Shown: piece after piece, positions 35,726 through 46,654 of the stretch | How positions within the stretch are numbered: position 1 is the stretch's first letter | Layout: the number at the start of each line of letters is the position of its first letter | Origin: Candidatus Stoquefichus sp. SB1 | GTDB lineage: Bacteria; Bacillota_I; Bacilli_A; Erysipelotrichales; Coprobacillaceae | Direction: 5' to 3' | Assembly: GCF_001244545.1 (NCBI RefSeq) | Contig: NZ_LN852694.1 | Location: forward strand, 651,747 to 715,746 | DNA length: 64,000 bases | Notes under the pieces: model-generated | Told to the model about the DNA's origin: nothing | What the model saw: the letters and a program-made list of their open reading frames with translations, nothing else | Databases searched by the model: none | Program-made: the position numbers and the translations under genes

Positions 35726-38700
35726 ATGGAACAAGTTTTTCAATCTATCATAAAGAAAAGAATAGATGATGAAAATATATCAATGTTTATCTTTGATGCA
35801 CCCACAGGATCAGGAAAGACATATCAGATAGTGAAATATATTCAGGATAATTATCAGAAAAAGAAAATTTTTTTCATAGCTAATTTACATAATCAGATTC
35901 CAGATCAAGAAGAGTTGACTAGAGATTTAGATGACAATGAAAAAGAAAAAATAAAACTTCAAATACTTAGGCTGAATTCAATACTTGAAAACTTTAAATC
36001 ACATTACAAAGATATTATCAGTAACAAAGATGATATTCAACTATCTGGATTTTTAGTTAAAAATAAAGAAATCATTGAAGACTTGTCTATTACACTATCA
36101 ATATTGAATGATAAACCAATATCAGTCAATCAAGAGAAGTATTATTGTAAAATATTTCATGAACAAGAAAGAAAATTCAGGGAAGCAATAAAGGGATATA
36201 TCTATGAAAATTGTGCAAAAACAAAGAAAAAACGAAAAGAATTTGTTCAAACTCAAGAATGGATTCGTTCTCTATACCCAGTAATTGATATTGATGATAA
36301 AAATATCATATTGATGACAGTGCAAAAATTTTATTACCCAATTGATCCTCTATATGAAAAGGCATATGAATTGTCTAGTAAGCGATATGAAAATGCAATA
36401 ATTTTTTTTGATGAATTTGATGCTTCAAAACGCATATTAATGGATTTGATTATAGATGAAAATGCAAATAATTATAAAACGGAATGTTTTCGTCTGTTTA
36501 GAAGACTTTATGATGAATTATCGAAATGGAACATACCTAAATATTTTCATGTAGCTAAACCTAAAGAGGGATATAATCAATTGAATTTATTAGATGAAAT
36601 AAAAAATGAAGTTGAGAAAATTCAGCATGACTTTGAAAAACTGGATAAGGAAACAAAGCATATTCTAGATAATACATTTAAAACAAGGAATATCGAAAGT
36701 AAACATAATTTTATTTTTAGTGACAGTGATGCTCATACTATTACAAATGCTAATGATGCTAGACAACTGATTTATTATGTTGAGGATATTGATGATAAAA
36801 AAGTTAACATTATCAATTCGATTTCTTATACACGGAGCAGCGAAAAAGATTTGTTTCTCAAATCTCATGAAAGTCTGAACTATTTATATCAAAAAGTAAA
36901 TAAGACAATAGCAAATTTTATATTTTCATATACCAAAGTAATTGAGAAATATATGAATTTCTTTAATGCCAATAAAACTATCAATGATGAAAAAATGGAT
37001 TTTTCTTCAGCTTGTAATGGAATGATTGAAATTTTAAATTTAAGTGAAGAAAATGAGAGATTCCTTACAGCGAAAATTATGCAAGGTATTAGAAGCCGAA
37101 AAGCAAGGGATAAATTCGAGGTTCATCAAGTAGAAATAGAAAATGATGTACAGAGAAGTATCGAAAAGTTTGATAATGATAAACGAAGGAAAAAATATGA
37201 TTTTTATAAAAATGGTTTCTCTTATATGGAAGTTATAGATTCATTTGATCAACATAATCTGGAATCTAAAGTTTATTCTTACAGTTATGATATGGTTCCA
37301 GAGAAAATGATTGTTAATCTTTGCGTGAATTATAAACTGATTGGAGTTTCAGCAACTGCGACCATACCTTCTATATTAACAAATTATGATCTAACTTATT
37401 TCCAAAAAGTTTTGGGTAGTCGAGTTTCTTTTTGTTCAAAGGAAGAGCACAATAGGATTATGGAAAACTATCAATATTTCTTGTCAAATGCATATGAAAA
37501 ATCTGAAATTGTAATTGATTTTGATATTGATAGAAAATTTAAATGTAGCAAAGATGAGAAAATTTATTTAAAAGAAACATTAATCGACATTTTCGGAAAT
37601 AATGATCTTTATAGTTCACATGATAATATGGTAGATCAAAATGAGTCATATAGGCTGAAAGATGCTGCTGATTTGTATCGTTCTTTTGATCGATTTTGCA
37701 ATGAAGCCAAAGTTCAATCTTTTATTCATTTTGTTAACTTTTCAGTAAATAAACATGAGATATTTAAAACAGCATGCATAAAAGTGCTAGATTTAATGAT
37801 AAAGAAGTATAGTCCTTCTATAAAATATTATTTTTTGGATAGCGAAGAATTTAATAAAAGGTATGACCCCGAAGTAATCCCATCATTAGAGAAAGGAGAG
37901 AAGGTATTTATTGTAACAACGTACCACACTTTAGGTACTGGAGTTAATTTAAAGTATAAAGTTACAAAAGATAATTTGAAATATTATGATAATCTAAAAT
38001 TAGATCAACAAAAAATCATTGAAAAAGATTTTGATGGACTATATTTATCAAAACCTAGCAATATCTTTCCTTTTTTGACGAGTGAGAATAATACATACCA
38101 TAATTTCATGCAAGTAATATATGCTTTAGAATATTTGAATACAGTAGGCGGTTTAAAAAAAGACAAAGTGTTAGACTATATCAAGAAGGCGTTTAGGATT
38201 ACTTATATGGGAATATCAGATAAAGTAATCTTTCAGCAAGAAGATATTTTAGATATTACCTATGGCCATTTGAAATATCTCATTCAAGCAATAGGACGGA
38301 TTTGTAGAACAAAAACAAAAGGATCAAAAATCTTAATTTTATCATGTTTTGATAATGCGAAATTGGTATGGAAAACGGTAAGACACCAAAAAGAAATGAA
38401 TTTAAATATTGAATTTTTGGAATTCTCAAAGCAAGCATGTATGCGTTTTGATATAGATTTTGCTAGTTTTGTGAAATCATCTAATGAAGCAAATAGAATA
38501 GAAAAGAGTACGGGTTATAAAATCAACTCGTATATTTACCGTAAGTGGACTTTAGAAAGTGTAAAGGAATGGAAAGAACTAAGAGAGTTTGTATTAAGAT
38601 ATCCTACAAGCAATACTGATAATTCACAGATTATCAAGGACCATTATATTGAATTTAATGAAGAGATCAACGAGTATAGTTATGATGGATATTATTGGAC

Positions 38701-39286
38701 TAAATATGGAAATGATATGTGTGAATATCGCTACTCTGTTTCTGCAAAATCTGCAAGGTTACAGAGAATGATGCAAATTCCTGGATTACAAAGCTATTTT
38801 GCTCATGCTGAACGTCAATATGCAATCGATTTTGAACTTGGCAAATACGTGATGTGTACACATTTGTTTCAGCGTATATATAAGGGGGCTTTAGGTGAAG
38901 TAGCAGGAAGATTTATATTAGAGCAGTATCAAATTGATATACAAGAGATAGAAGATATTGAATTCTTTGAATGTTTTGATTTCTGCTATGGAGATAACAT
39001 AAGTTTTGATTTTAAAAATTGGTATAAAGGCTTTAGGAAAGATTCCTATAAACAATTGCCATGGATCAAACGTAAAGCAGAGAAATCAGGTTATCTTACA
39101 GTATTTGTCATCAACATATTATACGAAGGATATCAGCGTATGGAAATTCATGAAGAAAATGCGATAAATGTAAAAATTATAATAATTCCTTGGCTTTATG
39201 ATGTAAATAAAAAAGTTTATAACGAGGAAGCACTATGTATAATAAAAGAGGAGATTATAAAATGTTCATTAATACCAATAAGATAA
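35726..39286 (+). CDS. SF2 helicase fused to a C-terminal nuclease-like domain
   Basis: About 1186 residues. Helicase motifs are in order: Walker A DAPTGSGKTYQIV (about 23-35), Walker B FFDEFDA (about 235), motif III GVSATATI (about 545), motif V TTYHTLGTGVN (about 733) and motif VI QAIGRICRTK (about 855). The last ~150 residues hold GALGEVAGRFILEQY ... SFDFKNWYKGF ... YLTVFVINIL, which resembles a PD-(D/E)XK nuclease (E, then D-X-K). A restriction-type role against foreign DNA is likely. GGGGG is 8 bases upstream of the second ATG (35726), which I prefer to the one at 35720. It overlaps its partner gene by 25 bp. Confidence 0.78.
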   Translation: MEQVFQSIIKKRIDDENISMFIFDAPTGSGKTYQIVKYIQDNYQKKKIFFIANLHNQIPDQEELTRDLDDNEKEKIKLQILRLNSILENFKSHYKDIISNKDDIQLSGFLVKNKEIIEDLSITLSILNDKPISVNQEKYYCKIFHEQERKFREAIKGYIYENCAKTKKKRKEFVQTQEWIRSLYPVIDIDDKNIILMTVQKFYYPIDPLYEKAYELSSKRYENAIIFFDEFDASKRILMDLIIDENANNYKTECFRLFRRLYDELSKWNIPKYFHVAKPKEGYNQLNLLDEIKNEVEKIQHDFEKLDKETKHILDNTFKTRNIESKHNFIFSDSDAHTITNANDARQLIYYVEDIDDKKVNIINSISYTRSSEKDLFLKSHESLNYLYQKVNKTIANFIFSYTKVIEKYMNFFNANKTINDEKMDFSSACNGMIEILNLSEENERFLTAKIMQGIRSRKARDKFEVHQVEIENDVQRSIEKFDNDKRRKKYDFYKNGFSYMEVIDSFDQHNLESKVYSYSYDMVPEKMIVNLCVNYKLIGVSATATIPSILTNYDLTYFQKVLGSRVSFCSKEEHNRIMENYQYFLSNAYEKSEIVIDFDIDRKFKCSKDEKIYLKETLIDIFGNNDLYSSHDNMVDQNESYRLKDAADLYRSFDRFCNEAKVQSFIHFVNFSVNKHEIFKTACIKVLDLMIKKYSPSIKYYFLDSEEFNKRYDPEVIPSLEKGEKVFIVTTYHTLGTGVNLKYKVTKDNLKYYDNLKLDQQKIIEKDFDGLYLSKPSNIFPFLTSENNTYHNFMQVIYALEYLNTVGGLKKDKVLDYIKKAFRITYMGISDKVIFQQEDILDITYGHLKYLIQAIGRICRTKTKGSKILILSCFDNAKLVWKTVRHQKEMNLNIEFLEFSKQACMRFDIDFASFVKSSNEANRIEKSTGYKINSYIYRKWTLESVKEWKELREFVLRYPTSNTDNSQIIKDHYIEFNEEINEYSYDGYYWTKYGNDMCEYRYSVSAKSARLQRMMQIPGLQSYFAHAERQYAIDFELGKYVMCTHLFQRIYKGALGEVAGRFILEQYQIDIQEIEDIEFFECFDFCYGDNISFDFKNWYKGFRKDSYKQLPWIKRKAEKSGYLTVFVINILYEGYQRMEIHEENAINVKIIIIPWLYDVNKKVYNEEALCIIKEEIIKCSLIPIR

Positions 39287-41208
39287 AGTTCAATATCAAA
39301 GATTTTGAATTAAAATATGATGTATTCAAAATCACTGTAAGAAATGATTCAGAAATAAAATATTTGCCAAAAAGATCAAAGATAATTCCTCGTGAACTTA
39401 GTGCTGAACTGTTATCTGTATATAATTATAGTGGAAAATGTATGTATTTATTGTTTCATAAAGATGAAATTGATTTGCAACAATTTCATGATCTTCCTAA
39501 GGAACTCGAAATATGCAAAGATAATAAGATCTATCAAGATGTGAAGTTGAATCTTTTATTAAATTCTCTTACTAAATATAAAAATGATGCAATTTTTAAT
39601 ATATCAGGACACTTTTTACAATGGGTAAAAAATACGAAAAATAAAAGAGTATATTTGGAATACAGGTTCTATCAAGGCATCTTGCAACAATCAGTTGTAA
39701 CGTATACGCAAGTAGATGAAGTTCAGTATCAGGTGTATTATGCAAAGGGTAATGATTTATGTGAGGATCCTTTAGATGCCTATGATGCTTTGTATATAAA
39801 GAAAGGCGATAGAAATCACAAAAATAGGATTAGATTCATTAATGTTGAGAATATTGGAAAATACCAGAATACAAAAGTATATCTCTTTTCGCAAGTCATA
39901 AAATTGATTGAAACATATTTAAATGACATTCTTGTAATTGATAGTTTAAAGGAAGAATACAATGTCATAAGGTGGGAGAAGCCTAAAGGGATTCACAAAA
40001 ACATGCTAGCCTTATTGAGTCATATAGGTTTTCATATTGTTAATCTGTGTGAAGATAAACAATGTACCGATCAACTGATATATTTGATGATGCATGCGTT
40101 TGATAAGAAGAATATAAATGAAAATGACATCTCTGTAGGGCAAGGATTAGATAAAAATAAAATAAATATCAGAATCATTCACAATAGCGATTATTATAAA
40201 AATAATAAATTACAAGATGATCATATTGCTTCAATTAATTTTGCGATACAACATATTACTTTGGAAGAATTGACACTAGAATATAATGATTTCACTATAA
40301 AGAATAAAAAACGCAGTAATATAGGTCAAAAAATTCTTTTTGAGGGTTTGATAAAATATGAAATTATACACAAAACATTTCATTTAGCAACAATTGAAAA
40401 TGCATTTATACAAGAAGAGTGGAAATATTATATGAAAGAAAATGATCAATTTTACTTGCTTCAATTCAAAGATCATAGTCCTGAGTATCAACGTATCAAT
40501 GCACATGAAATACCTGATGAATTAAGTAAAAATAATAGAAAAGATTTTTATGCAATAGAAACATCTGATCATACATTTTTGAAAATAGAGGAAAATTTAA
40601 AATATCATCCATTACCAGATTTTAAGATTATCGAAAATCGCTTATATGAATGTAGCCAATTTGATTTTATAGATAAATCAGAGTTAATTAGAATGATAGA
40701 GTCTTTTGAAAAAAATAACAGGGATTGCTATGAAGGAGAATTATTGAACATATTTACTAATAAGATTAAGGATTTATTAAATAATTTAAAGCAGTTGCCT
40801 GAAAAAGAAATAGATCGAGATCAAATAAAAAAAATTTTTCCATCTGATAGAAAAAAACCTTATATAAAAAGAAAGGTGTATCAGTTCATATATGAGCAAA
40901 CAGGAAAAAGAGTGGATGCGGAATTAGAGAAACCAGATGTTGTAGTTACTTATATGGGTGGACACATATATATAAATTACAAACAAGAGTATAAAAATAT
41001 GTATTATACAGTGGGAAAAATCAGCGAAAAAGATTTTAGAAATAATATGAGTACAACGAATCAAATTAAAAAACTGGTGAATTGTAGCCCGTCAGATTTT
41101 GAAGTTTATAGCCGTATGTTATGTGTGGATTTTGTAAGAGTGAATCAGCTAACTGCTATTCCTTTTGTGTTTAAATATTTAAGAGAGTATTCTAGTATGC
41201 AACGATAA
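39262..41208 (+). CDS. Unknown 648-residue partner of the helicase-nuclease
   Basis: Start at 39262 (AGAGGAG, 8 bases upstream), 25 bp inside the helicase gene, so the two are tightly coupled. The protein has an alpha/beta N-terminus and a central stretch NKINIRIIHNSDYYKNN...DDH...FAIQHITLEE (about 300-345). The C-terminal ~120 residues (KPYIKRKVYQFIYE ... VVVTYMGGHIYINYK ... VFKYLREY) are again alpha/beta. I cannot name a family. PIWI-like proteins that pair with DinG-type helicases are one possibility, resting only on the gene pairing and general look. Confidence 0.6.
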   Translation: MFINTNKIKFNIKDFELKYDVFKITVRNDSEIKYLPKRSKIIPRELSAELLSVYNYSGKCMYLLFHKDEIDLQQFHDLPKELEICKDNKIYQDVKLNLLLNSLTKYKNDAIFNISGHFLQWVKNTKNKRVYLEYRFYQGILQQSVVTYTQVDEVQYQVYYAKGNDLCEDPLDAYDALYIKKGDRNHKNRIRFINVENIGKYQNTKVYLFSQVIKLIETYLNDILVIDSLKEEYNVIRWEKPKGIHKNMLALLSHIGFHIVNLCEDKQCTDQLIYLMMHAFDKKNINENDISVGQGLDKNKINIRIIHNSDYYKNNKLQDDHIASINFAIQHITLEELTLEYNDFTIKNKKRSNIGQKILFEGLIKYEIIHKTFHLATIENAFIQEEWKYYMKENDQFYLLQFKDHSPEYQRINAHEIPDELSKNNRKDFYAIETSDHTFLKIEENLKYHPLPDFKIIENRLYECSQFDFIDKSELIRMIESFEKNNRDCYEGELLNIFTNKIKDLLNNLKQLPEKEIDRDQIKKIFPSDRKKPYIKRKVYQFIYEQTGKRVDAELEKPDVVVTYMGGHIYINYKQEYKNMYYTVGKISEKDFRNNMSTTNQIKKLVNCSPSDFEVYSRMLCVDFVRVNQLTAIPFVFKYLREYSSMQR

Positions 41209-41264
41209 ATGTTTAATTATATAAGGAATATAGAATAAAAATTGCTATTTGACGTTTACCATAA

Positions 41265-41510
41265 AATCATTGAATTTAACAAAATTTAGAAGAATGAGAT
41301 TGAATTTTCTCAAAGAGCATCATAAAATTATCTATACTAATATGTTAATTATTAATACGATAAATGAACTTTACAAAATATAAATGTTGACGCTAATTAA
41401 TTATATGACAAACTCATTGATGATCATAAGAAGAGAAGAAATATAACTGAGAATTGAAAGAAGAAAATCAACTAAAACGAGTTCAACAAATGAATAATAT
41501 ACTATATAAT
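41265..41510 (+). pseudogene. Decayed TnpV copy
   Basis: Nucleotide similarity to the intact tnpV (26253-26615) is plain, for example AGATTGAATTTTCTCAAAGA and TATACTAATATGTTAA, but stops and frameshifts break it. It marks the former end of another mobilizable element to the right of the guaA island. Confidence 0.75.
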
Positions 41511-41649
41511 TTGATATGTAGTATAAATTAGTATTTGAAAACTTGGAAGGGTTCTACAATACAGTAAGAATAGATTTACACTGTAACTATCAGAGTCCAA
41601 ACAAATATGAAGACAATTACATGTTAGAAAACACTAACTTAAATTCTTA

Positions 41650-42401
41650 CATTTAAGTTGTCCGAAATCTTGATATAGTACCAATAATTGATGATAAAAA
41701 AATTGATAGAGCTTGTAGAAGAATGCAGCAAGTGTTAGATGGTAGTGTTATGGCAAATCAATTCATGGTTAAGGAGAATGAGAAGCGATATAATTATGCT
41801 ATTAAAGGTACAAAAGTAATTGACTTATCAAAGATGGATTTTGATCAACTGTGTCAAGAAATTAGAAGGTCTCCGTATAAAGCAATTGAAATTGATGATA
41901 TGAAAGACTTTATCGAAATACTCTTCAGCAAATGATTAATGAAAATTGTACAAGAATCAAATGTCAGAACGCGATAAGGACATTATTGATAGATATAATG
42001 CAGGAGGCATTGAAAATAAAGATTATTATAAGCAATTGATTCAATTGATGGAAGAATTAAAACAAGAATCTGAAAGATTTGTATTTAAAGTTTTAACAGA
42101 AGAACTTGAATTGTATGATTTGCTGATTCGTGGTAAAAAAATTAACATAAAAAAAGAACAACAAGTTAAATTAGCAGCAAAACATCTATATACAACAATT
42201 ATAAATAAGAGATTAAAATTGCTTGTAGTTGATTGCTATAAAGATGAGCAACCAAAAGTAAGGCACACTATTGAAGTTGCTTTAAATGATGATTTAGCTA
42301 GGTGTTATGGTAAAGAATCTTTTAATGCTAAGATTGACTTGTTATTGAATTACTTTATTGATATGGGGATTCAAAGATATGGATGGATTAAATATGCATA
42401 G
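41650..42401 (+). pseudogene. C-terminal remnant of a type I restriction HsdR subunit
   Basis: Two adjacent open stretches in different frames (to 41935, and 41946-42401) read in sequence as the C-terminal helical region of HsdR: VPIIDDKKIDRACRRMQQVL, VIDLSKMDFDQLCQEI, then IIDRYNAGGIENKDYY, LMEELKQESERF, EELELYDLL and a final MGIQRYGWI. The motor and nuclease domains are gone, and no hsdM or hsdS is visible. The frames break near 41920-41950. Confidence 0.7.
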
Positions 42402-42534
42402 AAAGAATCTTACGATGAATAAAGATGAAATTATAAATTACTTATTATTGAATACTAATATTAATTTTCTTATGTAAGCAGGTACTTTTATAAATTTTAT
42501 TGATAGAAAGATATAGTATAAAGGAGTTAGTATA

Positions 42535-44682
42535 ATGAAATTAGAAAGTATTACAATTGAAAACTATAGACAGTTTGAAAAAGCAAAATTAATTTTTGAT
42601 AAAGGGGTCACTATTTTGGCAGGAGCCAACAATAGTGGGAAAACATCATTGGTTAATTTGATGAAAAATATATTTGTGAGTGAGAAACTTGAATATAATG
42701 TTTCGGATATTCCTGCAAAAAATATACAAGAATGGGTGGATTGGGCATATCCCATATTTCATGATTTCTTTATAGATGGAAAAACTATAGCAGAGGTAGA
42801 TGGAAAACTTGTAGATACTATTATTTCAAAAGATGAATCTATTCAACCACACTTGATGAAAACAACCCATATTAAAATTCATGTATCATATAATCCAGAG
42901 ATAGATGATATTAAATTATTTGCAGACTATATCATGGATTTGGATGAAACAAAGCATGATTTCTATTTTCAGTACAATTATGAAATAAATCGTTCAAAGT
43001 TTGTTCGAGCAATAATAAATGATTTTGTCAAAATAAAGCGTAGATTTGATGAAATCGAAGAAGATAAGAATGCTCTTACAGATCCATTTGATGAAAAAGC
43101 TACGAGCAATATTGTGGTAAAGGAACGTTATTTGAAACAATTGATTGCCGGTCTTTATGTCCAGTCAACAATAGCAGTTGGATATTATTGTAATAGAGAT
43201 TATAGCAGTAATTGTAAATTTGATGAACTGAAAGAATTTAGGCAGTTATTTTATTTTTGTTTTATTAAAGCAAGTAGGCCATTAGATGATGATGAATCAG
43301 ATCATTCTCATATGCTTAGTAAGCAGATGATAAAAATGGCAAAGCTTGATGACAGTTGGAATGAATTGGTTGAAAGACTTCCTGATGAATTACTTAAACC
43401 GATTCAAGAAAAAGAAATCGATAAAACAGTACGAGATACATCACTAAAATCTCTAAAAGATACAATTGTTGCTTTAGAGAAGACAAATGGTGGAAAATCT
43501 GGTGAACTTATGTTAGATATGCAAGTTACTGAGGAGGATATTAGTGATTTGCTTCAGAGGATTACTACTGCCACTTATAATGTGGATGGATATTATTTAG
43601 GTGAATCATCTCAGGGACTAGGATATAGCAATATGATTTATATTCATCTCCAATTGAAGGAATATGAAAAAAATGTTGATCCTCTTAAAGTTAATATGTT
43701 TTTCTTGGAGGAACCGGAATCCCATATGCATCCTCAGATGCAACAAGTCTTTATTAAATACTTGTTGGATTATTATCAATCAAAAATGCAGGGATTGATT
43801 ACAACTCATTCCAATGAGATGGTTCGTGTTACGGGCATTTCTCATTTACGTGTTATACGCCATGCAGAAGATTTTAAAAGTAATTTATATGATTTGTCCT
43901 TGCTTCTGAGTGAACTAAAAGAATCAGAAGAGTTATCAGACAATGAATTAGCTGATTTCTTTGACTGGTTCTTTGAAATCGGTTATTCAGAAATAGTATT
44001 TGCTGATAAAGCAATTTTTTATGAAGGAGATACCGAAAGATTGTTTATTCGAAAATTAATGACATTAGATAAATTTAAAAAATTAGGTCAGCAATATGTT
44101 GCGTTTATACAAGTTGGTGGTGCATATGCAAAAAATTATGAGAAATTGATTAGAATATTAGGAATAAAATCTTTAATCATTACTGATATAGATTATGGAA
44201 AAGAAGAAATTATTATAACGAATATTTGTAATTCTGAATCAACAAATGATACATTAAAACATTTCTATTCTATTTATCATCCGACAGAATCTCCTACTGC
44301 AAAAAATCTGTATGATTGGAAAGAAAAGAAAGGTAATATAATTGATAATCTTATTTATATATGTTTTCAGACAGATAAAGATGGGTATGCTAGAACACTG
44401 GAAGAAGCGTTGCTTAATAAATATTTTTCTATAGATGTAAGTAATACATTTAAGAAAAAAGAGTGGAAGAAGAAAAGAAAGAATTCAAAACTCAAATTTT
44501 CTATTCCAAGTAAGAAAAATACGAAGTCCGTTTCAGATAACGATATTGTATCAATACGTGATGTTTTAAATTCAACATCGCAAAATAAGATAGATTTTAT
44601 GTATTCTGTAATAATGAATGGTTATGTAGAAACGATGATACCGGAATATATTGATGGGGGTTTAACATGGTTGATGAAGTAG
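42535..44682 (+). CDS. OLD-family ATPase/nuclease, Gabija GajA-like
   Basis: A 715-residue protein. The N-terminal ABC-type ATPase has Walker A GANNSGKTS (about 30-38), a signature-like GESSQGLGYSNMI (about 356) and Walker B FLEEPESHMHP (about 391) followed by ITTHSNEM. A C-terminal Toprim nuclease domain has IFYEGDTERLFI (about 495) and IITDIDYGKEE (about 547). GajA of the Gabija defence system has this order but is shorter (about 580). RBS AAGGAG is 9 bases upstream. It overlaps the helicase gene by 16 bp, as gajA and gajB usually adjoin. Confidence 0.82.
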   Translation: MKLESITIENYRQFEKAKLIFDKGVTILAGANNSGKTSLVNLMKNIFVSEKLEYNVSDIPAKNIQEWVDWAYPIFHDFFIDGKTIAEVDGKLVDTIISKDESIQPHLMKTTHIKIHVSYNPEIDDIKLFADYIMDLDETKHDFYFQYNYEINRSKFVRAIINDFVKIKRRFDEIEEDKNALTDPFDEKATSNIVVKERYLKQLIAGLYVQSTIAVGYYCNRDYSSNCKFDELKEFRQLFYFCFIKASRPLDDDESDHSHMLSKQMIKMAKLDDSWNELVERLPDELLKPIQEKEIDKTVRDTSLKSLKDTIVALEKTNGGKSGELMLDMQVTEEDISDLLQRITTATYNVDGYYLGESSQGLGYSNMIYIHLQLKEYEKNVDPLKVNMFFLEEPESHMHPQMQQVFIKYLLDYYQSKMQGLITTHSNEMVRVTGISHLRVIRHAEDFKSNLYDLSLLLSELKESEELSDNELADFFDWFFEIGYSEIVFADKAIFYEGDTERLFIRKLMTLDKFKKLGQQYVAFIQVGGAYAKNYEKLIRILGIKSLIITDIDYGKEEIIITNICNSESTNDTLKHFYSIYHPTESPTAKNLYDWKEKKGNIIDNLIYICFQTDKDGYARTLEEALLNKYFSIDVSNTFKKKEWKKKRKNSKLKFSIPSKKNTKSVSDNDIVSIRDVLNSTSQNKIDFMYSVIMNGYVETMIPEYIDGGLTWLMK

Positions 44683-46613
44683 TAGATAATATTTTTCTTG
44701 TAAATGCTCCTGCTGGAAGTGGTAAAACAACATGGATTAGACAACAAGTTGAGCAGTATCTTTTACAAAATCCTTATGATAATGTTTTGTGTATTACATA
44801 TACCAATCGTGCAGCAGAAGAATTAGGGAGAGATTTGGATAGAAAAAGAGTATACTTTGGCACAATTCATAGTTTTATTAATGATTTTATCAGTAGTTTT
44901 TTTGCTCATTCAGCAATTATTGATCTCTACTGGGAAATTTATAGTGATAAGATTGCAGAGCAAATAGAAAATATTATACAAAATAGCAATTGGGAAGAAA
45001 GTAATGAAAGATATAAAGAAAAATATGGTAGCATTGACTTAGAAACAATTCGTTCAAATATTGAATATATTTCTTATAGTGAGGCACCATTTACATCTTT
45101 GTATAGAGGAACTTTAGGTCATGATGACTTGATATCTTTCACAAGATTGGCTGTTGATAGATTTCCAGTAATAAAAAAGAAAATAGTTGATAAGTATCAA
45201 ATGATATTTATTGACGAATATCAAGATACGGCATCAGATGTTCTCCATATTTTTTATACATCTGTTGCAGGTAAAAAGTCTAAGTTATATTTACTTGGTG
45301 ACAAGATGCAACAAATATATAGGAATTATAACGGTGAATTTGAAGAAGAATTTAAAAGACTTAATAAATCTATAAATCTTTCTACAAACTATAGAACCAC
45401 TCCTAAGATAGTCTCTATTTTGAATGCAATCTATAATGATGAGTTTTTGAAACAAAATCCGTATGAAAAAAATAGTGATGATGTTATGGCATTTTTACCT
45501 AAGGTGCTGTTTTCCTCAGATCCAGAGAAAAGTGTTCTAGAGTTTAGAAAACAATTTGGAGATGCGTTGATATTGTATTTATCTAACAAATCTAAATTTC
45601 AAAATATTGGAGTTGAAAAATTGTATGACGCTTATGATAATATGGAAAAGTATCGATATGGAAGAAAATATTCTGCTGTTGATGTATTAACAAAAGATGA
45701 TGCAAGAATTAATGATGTATTGCTTACATTTTTATTTATTACAGATCAATTAGTTAGATACTATAATCAGGGATATTATGGTGAAGTTCTTAGAATTGTT
45801 CGCAAACAGCACATTTATTTAAATTCTGAAAAATTTGTAATTAAAGTGCATTCGGATAAGAAAAAACTAAAAACTCAAATAGAGATAATTACTAGTGCAT
45901 ATAATAATGCAGAAATGACAATTAATCAGTTTTTGGAAATATGTTGTCAGGATGAGTTTATTAGAGAAGAGATATATTTTGCTATTGTTGAAGATTCAGA
46001 TTATCAGTTTGTAAAGGATGTAAGAGTTCAGGAAATAGAATTACTTACAAATTATTTAAACAATCCAAAAATATCTACTCAGCATGGTGTAAAGGGTGAA
46101 AGCCATGATACCGTTGTATTTGTTGCAGAAAATAGTAAAAATGGAAATCTACCTGTACATATGTCAAAGTTTTTTGAACTTTGGAGCAATATAGATGTTA
46201 CATTATCTAAGTTTGATGCTTTTTATTATTCTTATAGCAAATTGATACATATGATTGAGGTGGGGATTGGAATGAAATGCTCAGAATTAAAGGCAGTCAA
46301 TTATACTTCTGTAGCAAATATTATAGATGATTTCTTGCAGTCGTTTATATTAGCAAACAGCACTAATCCTTATTATAATTATCTACTTAAAGAAAAAATG
46401 GATAAGTATAATGGTAGAAAGAATGTTACTAATGTGAAAAATTGTTTAAAAGAGGGGACAGTATTAGGACCACTTTGTGCATATAGATTATTCTATGTAG
46501 GTTGTTCTCGTGCAAGAAGAAACCTTATCATAGTGATAAATAAAACAGATGTTTCAGAATTTGAAGATAAACTTCGTGTTAAATTAGAAAACTGTGGATT
46601 TAGTGTAGAATAA
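44667..46613 (+). CDS. UvrD/Rep-type helicase, Gabija GajB-like
   Basis: A 648-residue superfamily 1 helicase: Walker A NAPAGSGKTTW (about 11-21), motif Ia TYTNRAAEEL, GTIHSFIND, motif II FIDEYQDT (about 181), motif III LLGDKMQQIYRNY, motif IV NYRTT, motif V STQHGVKGESHDTVVF (about 470) and motif VI FYVGCSRARRN (about 610). GajB proteins are about 490 residues; the extra length lies mostly between motifs IV and V. With the OLD nuclease upstream it forms a two-gene anti-phage unit. Confidence 0.82.
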   Translation: MVDEVVDNIFLVNAPAGSGKTTWIRQQVEQYLLQNPYDNVLCITYTNRAAEELGRDLDRKRVYFGTIHSFINDFISSFFAHSAIIDLYWEIYSDKIAEQIENIIQNSNWEESNERYKEKYGSIDLETIRSNIEYISYSEAPFTSLYRGTLGHDDLISFTRLAVDRFPVIKKKIVDKYQMIFIDEYQDTASDVLHIFYTSVAGKKSKLYLLGDKMQQIYRNYNGEFEEEFKRLNKSINLSTNYRTTPKIVSILNAIYNDEFLKQNPYEKNSDDVMAFLPKVLFSSDPEKSVLEFRKQFGDALILYLSNKSKFQNIGVEKLYDAYDNMEKYRYGRKYSAVDVLTKDDARINDVLLTFLFITDQLVRYYNQGYYGEVLRIVRKQHIYLNSEKFVIKVHSDKKKLKTQIEIITSAYNNAEMTINQFLEICCQDEFIREEIYFAIVEDSDYQFVKDVRVQEIELLTNYLNNPKISTQHGVKGESHDTVVFVAENSKNGNLPVHMSKFFELWSNIDVTLSKFDAFYYSYSKLIHMIEVGIGMKCSELKAVNYTSVANIIDDFLQSFILANSTNPYYNYLLKEKMDKYNGRKNVTNVKNCLKEGTVLGPLCAYRLFYVGCSRARRNLIIVINKTDVSEFEDKLRVKLENCGFSVE

Positions 46614-46654
46614 GAAATTTTTAAAAGTGACAAGAAAGAGGATAATATTTACAA

